DNA of 34,734 nucleotides from Bifidobacterium breve (GTDB lineage: Bacteria > Actinomycetota > Acidimicrobiia > Acidimicrobiales > Ilumatobacteraceae), in contig CAMDVC010000003.1 in NCBI GenBank assembly GCA_945878785.1, forward strand, positions 1 through 34,734, read 5' to 3'. This document shows, piece by piece, positions 28,734 to 34,734 of this stretch. A model generated the notes under the pieces. The model made no database searches. It was not told the origin of the DNA and saw nothing but the letters and a program-made list of their open reading frames with translations. A program made the position numbers and the translations under genes. The first letter of the stretch is position 1. Each line of letters starts with the position of its first letter.

Positions 28734-30719
28734 ATGTCAGAGATTTCAGTACTTCTTCCCGATGGTTCCTCGCGTGCATTGCCAGTCGGCTCATCGATAG
28801 CCGACTTAGCGGCGTCTATTGGTTCTCGGCTTGCTAAGGCTGCTGTGGCAGGCACGGTGAATGGCGCTGAAGTTGACTTGACGGTCCCATTGTCTGACGG
28901 AGCCACGGTGTCAATTATCACAGCTGACTCTGATGCCGGTCGTCATGTGCTTCGACACTCCACGGCGCATGTTTTGGCACAAGCAGTACTTCAGTTATTT
29001 GACGGAGCACACTTCACAATTGGGCCTGCAATTGAAGACGGCTTTTATTATGACTTTGCATTGCCTGATAACAAAACATTCTCAGATGATGATCTGGCTT
29101 CTATCGAAAAGCGCATGCGCGAGATCATGAAGGCAAATCAGCCTTTCACTCGTTCTGAAGTTTCGGTGAAAGAGGCATTGGCTGTATTCGCTACTCAACC
29201 ATACAAGTGCGAAATCATCGAACGTGTGACGTCAGGGTCTGCTGATGGAAGTGATGTTGGTGAAGTGGGGAGCGCGGACTCAGTCAGTCTGTATCGCAAC
29301 TCAGAATCTTTTGTTGACCTGTGTCGTGGTCCTCACGTACCTTCAACGTCTCGCCTTGGGCATTTCAGTCTCATGAAAGTTGCCGGTGCGTATTGGCGTG
29401 GAAATGAAAAGGGCCCGATGTTGCAGCGCATCTACGGCACCGCTTGGGAATCCGACACGGCACTCAAAGAGCATTTGCACAGACTTGAAGAAGCTACGAA
29501 GCGTGATCATCGCCGTCTTGCAAACGAACTAGACCTGTTGTCCTTTCCAACCGAACTCGGTGGTGGTCTTGCTGTCTGGCATCCAAAGGGTGCAATTGTG
29601 CGCAAATTGATGGAGGACTACAGCCGTCAACGTCACCAAGACGGCGATTACCAGTTTGTATACACGCCGCATCTTGCGAATGCGAATCTGTTTGCCAAAT
29701 CCGGACACCTTGATTTCTATGCAGACGGTATGTACCCGCCGATGGAGATGGATAACGGCACGTACTACATGAAGCCCATGAACTGTCCGATGCACTGTCT
29801 CATTTTTGACAGTCGTCAACGCAGCTACCGCGAACTTCCATTGCGTTTATTCGAGTTGGGCAATGTGTATCGGTACGAGCGTGCCGGAACTCTTCATGGG
29901 CTTCTTCGTATCCGCGGTTTCACTCAGGATGACAGCCATATCTACTGCACAGAAGAACAAATGGCAGATGAGATTTCATCGTTGCTCGACTTCATCATGT
30001 CTGTGTTGCGCAGGTTCGGTTTCAATGACTTTGAATTCAATTTGTCCACTCGTGACCCGGAAAAATCAGTCGGTTCTGATGAAATCTGGGGCAAAGCTAC
30101 AGAGGCTCTGCGTGAAGCACTTGACCGGCACGGTGTTGAATATAAGATCAAGGAAGGCGATGCCGCTTTCTATGGCCCGAAGATTGATATCGATGTTCGT
30201 GATGCCATTGGGCGTAAGTGGCAGCTCAGCACAATCCAATGTGACTTCAACTTGCCAGAACGTTTTGAATTGGAATATGTGGGTTCAGACGGTGCGCGTC
30301 ATCGCCCCATCATGTTGCACCGCGCATTGTTCGGATCAATTGAACGATTCTTTGGTGTATTGATCGAGCACTATGCAGGGGCCTTCCCAAGCTGGCTTTC
30401 CCCAGAACAAGTGCGAGTACTTCCTGTGGCACTGGCTCACGACGAGTATGCAACATCAGTAGTCGCACAGTTGAAGAAGGCCGGATTCAGAGTTGATATT
30501 GATCACGCAGATGAACAGTTAGGTAAGCGCATTCGAAATGCGAAAACCAGCAAAGTTCCATACGTTCTAGTTGTAGGTGATGACGATGTGGCTCATCAAT
30601 CAGTGGGTGTTAACCCACGCGGTGGGGAAGTAGAGCGCGACGTTTCGGTTGTTGACTTCATTGCTCGTCTCGCCGTTGAAATTTCAGAAGGTCAATTGGG
30701 CGACATTGATGTCTCTTGA
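28734..30719 (+). CDS. thrS: Threonyl-tRNA synthetase
   Basis: N-terminal TGS domain, RHSTAHVLAQAV, MKPMNCPMHCLIF, RYERAGTLHGLLRIRGFTQDDSHIYC, class II motifs, C-terminal anticodon-binding domain. Confidence 0.97.
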   Translation: MSEISVLLPDGSSRALPVGSSIADLAASIGSRLAKAAVAGTVNGAEVDLTVPLSDGATVSIITADSDAGRHVLRHSTAHVLAQAVLQLFDGAHFTIGPAIEDGFYYDFALPDNKTFSDDDLASIEKRMREIMKANQPFTRSEVSVKEALAVFATQPYKCEIIERVTSGSADGSDVGEVGSADSVSLYRNSESFVDLCRGPHVPSTSRLGHFSLMKVAGAYWRGNEKGPMLQRIYGTAWESDTALKEHLHRLEEATKRDHRRLANELDLLSFPTELGGGLAVWHPKGAIVRKLMEDYSRQRHQDGDYQFVYTPHLANANLFAKSGHLDFYADGMYPPMEMDNGTYYMKPMNCPMHCLIFDSRQRSYRELPLRLFELGNVYRYERAGTLHGLLRIRGFTQDDSHIYCTEEQMADEISSLLDFIMSVLRRFGFNDFEFNLSTRDPEKSVGSDEIWGKATEALREALDRHGVEYKIKEGDAAFYGPKIDIDVRDAIGRKWQLSTIQCDFNLPERFELEYVGSDGARHRPIMLHRALFGSIERFFGVLIEHYAGAFPSWLSPEQVRVLPVALAHDEYATSVVAQLKKAGFRVDIDHADEQLGKRIRNAKTSKVPYVLVVGDDDVAHQSVGVNPRGGEVERDVSVVDFIARLAVEISEGQLGDIDVS

Positions 30720-31221
30720 GCAACTCTGGAATGGGTGGAGGGCCGATTATGTCGGTGATGCCCATAAGACTTCAAAAGATTCTCGTGAGTCAGTTTTTAT
30801 CTCAATTCTTAATTCAGGGTTATCCGACGAGGAGACTTTCATTGTTCAACGTTCAAACACGTGCTTCGTTATTCTGAACTCGTACCCGTACGCATCTGGT
30901 CATTTGTTGGTGTTGCCGTATCGAGAAGTAGCCAATCTTGAAGATTTGACACCTGAAGAATCAGTTGATTTATGGTCACTTGTTACGGCGGCAACGGTTG
31001 CTCTTCGGGAGTCTCATTCTCCCGATGCACTGAACGTTGGCATCAATCTTGGTTCTGCTGCTGGTGGAAGCATTTCGCAGCATTTGCACGTTCATATTGT
31101 TCCCCGTTGGAATGGCGATTCAAATTTTATGACATCAGTAGCGTCAACCCGTACGATTCCAGAACCACTCCCTCTCACCGCATCGAAAATTCGAAATGCA
31201 TGGCCGAAAGCAACACAATGA
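30709..31221 (+). CDS. HIT family protein (AP4A phosphorylase-like)
   Basis: SYPYASGHLLVLPYREVANLEDLTPEE and SQHLHVHIVPRW (histidine triad). Start ATG 30709 overlaps the thrS end. Confidence 0.92.
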   Translation: MSLEQLWNGWRADYVGDAHKTSKDSRESVFISILNSGLSDEETFIVQRSNTCFVILNSYPYASGHLLVLPYREVANLEDLTPEESVDLWSLVTAATVALRESHSPDALNVGINLGSAAGGSISQHLHVHIVPRWNGDSNFMTSVASTRTIPEPLPLTASKIRNAWPKATQ

Positions 31222-31718
31222 CAGACGAACTACGCGACCAACTACCTGATGATCTGAATGCTGTCGATCATGTGGGTTCTTATGATTTTCCAGACAACAG
31301 TCGGCGCCGTATTCCCGGTGTGATGTACGCAGTCTTGGCTGTCATGTGCGTTGTTGGGTGGTCTATTGCCGATAGCAACGACTCAGCAATCATCAACAAG
31401 GGCTTGTTGTTCGCAGCAGTTCTTTTGGCAGTGATGTCTATCGTCACCATTTCGAGTGGCTGGCGAATGACAATGAATGAATCAGAGGCGCTCGTAGTCG
31501 CTACGCGCACTGCAGGATTTGCAGTTGGACATGCTTCGGCACAACAGGTATGGCGCGGAATTCGCAGTAAGCCAACGTGGAGAATTTTTTGTTACAGCAC
31601 GGAAGAACCGCCTCTGCAGCAAGCCTTAGTTCTTATTGACGCTGTCGATGGTCATGTCGTTGAATGTTTGGTCGAAGAGAACCCTGAGGCGGAGATGCCA
31701 TCCGCGGATACTCAATAG
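31218..31718 (+). CDS. Two-TM membrane protein of unknown function between HIT and pgsA
   Basis: ATGA overlap with the HIT stop; TM segments VMYAVLAVMCVVGWSIA and GLLFAAVLLAVMSIVTI; PH-like C-terminal half possible. Confidence 0.7.
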   Translation: MTDELRDQLPDDLNAVDHVGSYDFPDNSRRRIPGVMYAVLAVMCVVGWSIADSNDSAIINKGLLFAAVLLAVMSIVTISSGWRMTMNESEALVVATRTAGFAVGHASAQQVWRGIRSKPTWRIFCYSTEEPPLQQALVLIDAVDGHVVECLVEENPEAEMPSADTQ

Positions 31719-31721
31719 CGA

Positions 31722-31733
31722 TAGCGTCACTCT
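31722..31733 (+). promoter_or_regulatory. Candidate leaderless -10 element for pgsA (TAGCGT-N6-ATG)
   Basis: TAGCGT 31722-31727, spacer CACTCT, ATG 31734; no SD. Confidence 0.45.
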
Positions 31734-32438
31734 ATGTTTGACGGGCGTTTTCGCGCACCAATTGAGAAGGCTGTGCGCCCGGTTGGTCAATTACTGAGAA
31801 AGACGGGCATGTCGCCTGACCACCTCACCATTCTCGGAATTGCTTTTGCTGTTATTGCTTCATTCGCTATCGGAACAGGCGCTCTTCGTGGCGGGCTAGT
31901 TCTCGTTATCTTGGCTGCAGTGCCAGACATGCTGGATGGCGCATTGGCGAAAGCATCAGGCACCTCAAGTCAACGGGGAGCTTTTTTTGATTCAGTCGTT
32001 GACAGAGTTACGGACTCGGTTCTCTTTGGTGGCGTTGCGTGGTATTTCGCATCAGAAAAAGACCCTCATCTTTCACTGCTACCGATGGCGATCATGGGCG
32101 TGTCATCGCTCATCTCATACGAACGCGCTAAGGCCGAGTCATTGGGGTTGTACGCCAAGGGTGGATTAATGGAACGCGCAGAACGCATTGTTGTGCTCTG
32201 TCTGGGCTTGTTGTTTGATTCCTTGCTCGTGCCCATTATGTGGGTCATGTTGGTTCTCACTGTGATTACTGCCATCCAGCGGTTCGTTCAGGTGTGGCGT
32301 CAAGCCGAAGTATCACCGACGACACAAAAGAAACGCGATGTTCGACAGGGGCGGCGCATGACGCGACACAGTGCTCGCACGTCACGCCGTCAATTATCTG
32401 TTGAATCGCGCCAACGTCGACGCACCCGCAATGGCTAG
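31734..32438 (+). CDS. pgsA: CDP-alcohol phosphatidyltransferase (PgsA/PI phosphate synthase-like)
   Basis: DMLDGALAKASGTSSQRGAFFDSVVDR matches D-x2-DG-x2-A(R/K)-x8-G-x3-D-x3-D; polytopic; PIM-type neighbourhood. Confidence 0.9.
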   Translation: MFDGRFRAPIEKAVRPVGQLLRKTGMSPDHLTILGIAFAVIASFAIGTGALRGGLVLVILAAVPDMLDGALAKASGTSSQRGAFFDSVVDRVTDSVLFGGVAWYFASEKDPHLSLLPMAIMGVSSLISYERAKAESLGLYAKGGLMERAERIVVLCLGLLFDSLLVPIMWVMLVLTVITAIQRFVQVWRQAEVSPTTQKKRDVRQGRRMTRHSARTSRRQLSVESRQRRRTRNG

Positions 32439-33366
32439 TCCATTCGAAGAACTCGTCGACGCATTTACAGTCGGCGGCTATCGGCTTGGTTCTGTCATTG
32501 CACGGTTGACTCCAGCCCCAATATCGCAAGGTGCTGTTTCGCTCCTAGCTCCTGGTGCTGCATTGTCATTGCGCAAACGTCGTTTCATGATCGAGCGACA
32601 TTTACAACGAGTTGACCCGTCACTCACCGGCTTTGCGTTACGCAGAGCGTCACAGCAGGCATTTGATAGCTATATGCGGTACTACACCGAGAGTTTTCGC
32701 TTGCCAACATTGTCCGCAAAGCATGTGTTGAGATCATTATCTAATGATGGTTTTCATTACATCGAATCTGCATTAGAGCTAGGAAAAGGCGCGATCGTTG
32801 CTCTTCCTCATCTTGGTGGATGGGAATGGGCGGGACGATGGATGGCTGAAATGGGACATCGAATGACTGTCATCGTGGAACCGCTTGAACCTCCCGAACT
32901 ATTTGACTGGTTCACTAAATTGCGCAGTGACCTTGGTATGAATGTGGTTCCGCTTGGTCCTCGTGCCGCGCCTGAAGTTTTGGCTGCACTGCGTCGCAAC
33001 GAAGTGGTGTGCTTATTGTCTGATCGTGACATTCAGGGCAATGGTGTCGAAGTGGAATTTTTCGGAGAGCGCACCACGTTGCCAGCAGGTCCTGCAATGT
33101 TAGGCATTCGTTCCGGTGCAGCCGTTTTACCCGGAGCTGTGTACTTCACATCGGCAGTTGATGGTCATCACTGTGTTATTCGGCCACCGTTGATTTTTGA
33201 AAAGGTTGGTGGTCTACGCGAGCAGGTAGCGACGGGAACTCAAACTCTTGCTATTGAACTTGAAGGTCTGATTCGACGAGCACCCGAACAGTGGCACTTG
33301 TTTCAACCGAATTGGCCAAGTGATCCCGGGTACGCAGAGATGCGCGCGCGGTCTATCGCTGAATGA
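32431..33366 (+). CDS. Lysophospholipid acyltransferase family protein (HtrB/PatA-like PIM acyltransferase)
   Basis: LPHLGGWEWAGRWMAEMG (HX4E), LLSDRDIQGNGVEVEFFGERTTLPAGPAMLG; downstream of pgsA as in mycobacteria. Start chosen at ATG 32431; GTG 32371 alternative. Confidence 0.85.
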   Translation: MASPFEELVDAFTVGGYRLGSVIARLTPAPISQGAVSLLAPGAALSLRKRRFMIERHLQRVDPSLTGFALRRASQQAFDSYMRYYTESFRLPTLSAKHVLRSLSNDGFHYIESALELGKGAIVALPHLGGWEWAGRWMAEMGHRMTVIVEPLEPPELFDWFTKLRSDLGMNVVPLGPRAAPEVLAALRRNEVVCLLSDRDIQGNGVEVEFFGERTTLPAGPAMLGIRSGAAVLPGAVYFTSAVDGHHCVIRPPLIFEKVGGLREQVATGTQTLAIELEGLIRRAPEQWHLFQPNWPSDPGYAEMRARSIAE

Positions 33367-33670
33367 ACCGAGCTACCGCATCAAGCGCATGAGGAGCGAC
33401 GGAATACCAAATCCATGTTCCGTCGCGTCGAGATTCCACAAGTCCGGCTTCACGCAACACTTTTAGATGGTGGCTAATTGTGGGTTGGCTTCGGTCAAGT
33501 GGTTCAGTCAGGTCGCATGAGCAGATTCCGTCGGGGCCTGCTTGGCGAACCAAATCAAAAAGGCGTAGGCGAGTGGGGTCAGATAGGGCCGCAAACATGG
33601 GGGCAAGGGATGCAGCGGCCACGTCGGCAAGTGGTCCTTTGCCCAGCTGGATCTGTTTGGCATTCGTCAT
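33353..33670 (-). CDS. arsR: ArsR/SmtB-family metalloregulator
   Basis: LSDPTRLRLFDLVRQAGPDGICSCDLTEPLDRSQPTISHHLKVLREAGLVESRRDG; CxC in the ELCVCDL-type position. Start at 33670, or ATG 33685. Confidence 0.92.
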   Translation of the reverse strand: MTNAKQIQLGKGPLADVAAASLAPMFAALSDPTRLRLFDLVRQAGPDGICSCDLTEPLDRSQPTISHHLKVLREAGLVESRRDGTWIWYSVAPHALDAVARFIQR

Positions 33671-33681
33671 ACAGAAAGGAT

Positions 33682-33731
33682 ACATCGATAGTCATCAATG
33701 TGCTGTATATTGACAAGTATCAAAGTATCAA
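33682..33731. promoter_or_regulatory. Candidate ArsR operator region in the arsR/arsI divergent intergenic space
   Basis: Imperfect palindrome ACATCGAT-AGTC-ATCAATGT (33682-33701); TTGACAAGTATCAA (33710-33723); tandem AGTATCAA x2 (33716-33731). Confidence 0.5.
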
Positions 33732-33755
33732 CAAGGTATTTGATGAGAGGAAAAA

Positions 33756-34199
33756 ATGTCACGAGTACAACTTGCGCTGAATGTGGGCAATCTCAATGAT
33801 GCAATCGTGTTTTACACCAAAATGTTTGGTGTTGGCCCCGCGAAAGTTCGCGAAGGGTACGCCAATTTTGCGATTGCTGAACCACCGCTCAAACTTGTTC
33901 TCATCGAAGGGCACGGAGAAGCCGGAACCCTGAACCATGTTGGCGTTGAGGTGGAAGACACTGACCAAGTTGCCGCAAAGATTGAATCTGCCACAGCTAT
34001 GGGAATGCCAATCGAGATTCAAGAAAGCGAAACGTGCTGTTTCGCGGTTCAAGACAAAGTGTGGATCAAAGGTGGTGAGTTGCCGTGGGAGTGGTACACA
34101 GTGCTCGCTGACGCCCCTGCGGACTCTTCGTTGAAGGTGATGCCCATCATGCTCGGGGTTCCATCTGAAGGCAGCTGCTGCGGCCCAGAGGGTTGCTGA
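33756..34199 (+). CDS. arsI: ArsI/CadI-family VOC (glyoxalase) protein, probable C-As lyase
   Basis: MSRVQLALNVGNLNDAIVFYTKMFGVGPAKVREGYANFAIAEPPLKLVLIEG, LNHVGVEVEDTDQV, ETCCFAVQDKVWIKG; Cys-rich C-terminus SCCGPEGC; SD GAGAGG. Confidence 0.9.
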   Translation: MSRVQLALNVGNLNDAIVFYTKMFGVGPAKVREGYANFAIAEPPLKLVLIEGHGEAGTLNHVGVEVEDTDQVAAKIESATAMGMPIEIQESETCCFAVQDKVWIKGGELPWEWYTVLADAPADSSLKVMPIMLGVPSEGSCCGPEGC

Positions 34200-34734
34200 T
34201 GTCACGTCGGGCACTGTCTGAATTTCTGGGTACTGCATTACTAGTGATGGCGGTTGTTGGTTCGGGCATCATGGCTCAAAATATGACGTCAGATGTTGCA
34301 TTGCAATTACTCGCCAATGCAATCGCCACTGGCGGAGCGTTGCTCGGTCTCATCACAATCTTTGGTCCAATTTCCGGCGCATCTTTCAACCCGGTGGTGT
34401 CCTTAGTTGGTTACTTCGTTGACAAAAATTCATCAATTGCTGTTCTTGTCACTGACGTTGTCGCTCAAATTGCTGGCGCAATTACGGGTTGCGTTATTGC
34501 AAACATCATGTTTGCGCATCCATTCATTGAAATTTCAAACAAAGTGCGAACCGGTGGGCCCACATGGTTTTCAGAAGTTGTAGCAACAGTGGGTTTGTTG
34601 TTGGTCATCTGGGGTGGAAAAAGAGCTGGCGCCAACGTTGCAGTGCTTGTTGCAGCATGGATCACTGGGGCGTATTGGTTTACCTCATCCACCAGTGTTG
34701 CTAATCCAGCAGTCGGGATTGGTCGAATGTTCTC
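34199..34734 (+). CDS. Aquaporin/MIP-family channel (AqpS-like), 3' truncated by window
   Basis: ATG 34199 overlaps the arsI stop (TGATG); polytopic MSRRALSEFLGTALLVMAVVGSGIMAQ, SGASFNPVVSL and ANPAVGIGRMF at the two NPA positions; missing from the ORF track because it runs off the end. Confidence 0.85.
   Translation, partial: MSRRALSEFLGTALLVMAVVGSGIMAQNMTSDVALQLLANAIATGGALLGLITIFGPISGASFNPVVSLVGYFVDKNSSIAVLVTDVVAQIAGAITGCVIANIMFAHPFIEISNKVRTGGPTWFSEVVATVGLLLVIWGGKRAGANVAVLVAAWITGAYWFTSSTSVANPAVGIGRMF

Noticed and set aside
29806-30363. 185-aa alternative-frame ORF within thrS
   Set aside because: Lies wholly inside thrS catalytic coding; no domain signature.
33759-34238. 159-aa minus-strand ORF opposite arsI
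   Set aside because: arsI has clear family motifs, SD and coupling to the aquaporin; the antisense frame has none.
1-34734. tRNA/rRNA genes, IS elements, integrases or phage genes
   Set aside because: Intergenic gaps are very short and none shows cloverleaf, terminal inverted repeat or transposase coding that I could recognise.

Overview
The window is a chromosomal segment of an actinobacterium; Acidimicrobiia-like is my guess from gene content and moderate GC. It is mostly dense, co-directional core genes. Left to right: the 3' end of murE, then the cell wall/division cluster mraY-murD-ftsW-murG-murC-murB-ftsQ-ftsZ-yggS-sepF-yggT. Next come ileS (type 2), a lysine-rich/DksA-like fusion gene, lspA, rluD, a divergent Rrf2 regulator/phosphodiesterase pair, dnaE (PHP-containing), an unknown gene and a nitroreductase. 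A minus-strand pair (DUF255/YyaL, fabI/inhA-like) follows, then npdG-like, mshC and plsC. The next block is thrS-HIT-membrane protein-pgsA-acyltransferase, matching the actinobacterial PIM neighbourhood but without pimA in view. The window ends in a small arsenic/metal module: arsR (minus), arsI/cadI and an aquaporin cut by the window edge. I found no CRISPR array, IS element, rRNA or tRNA. The observations most worth checking are: (1) an H1-like tail fused to a DksA/TraR domain that has lost all four zinc cysteines; (2) a recurring TANNNT-N6-start-codon arrangement suggesting leaderless transcription; (3) a structured ftsZ leader with a perfect tandem 9-mer and mutually exclusive hairpins, one covering the Shine-Dalgarno; (4) face-to-face overlapping -10 boxes in a 17-bp Rrf2 intergenic region; (5) the arsR-arsI-aquaporin module with candidate operators. 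I do not see a clearly novel multi-gene system; most of the window is ordinary core genome.
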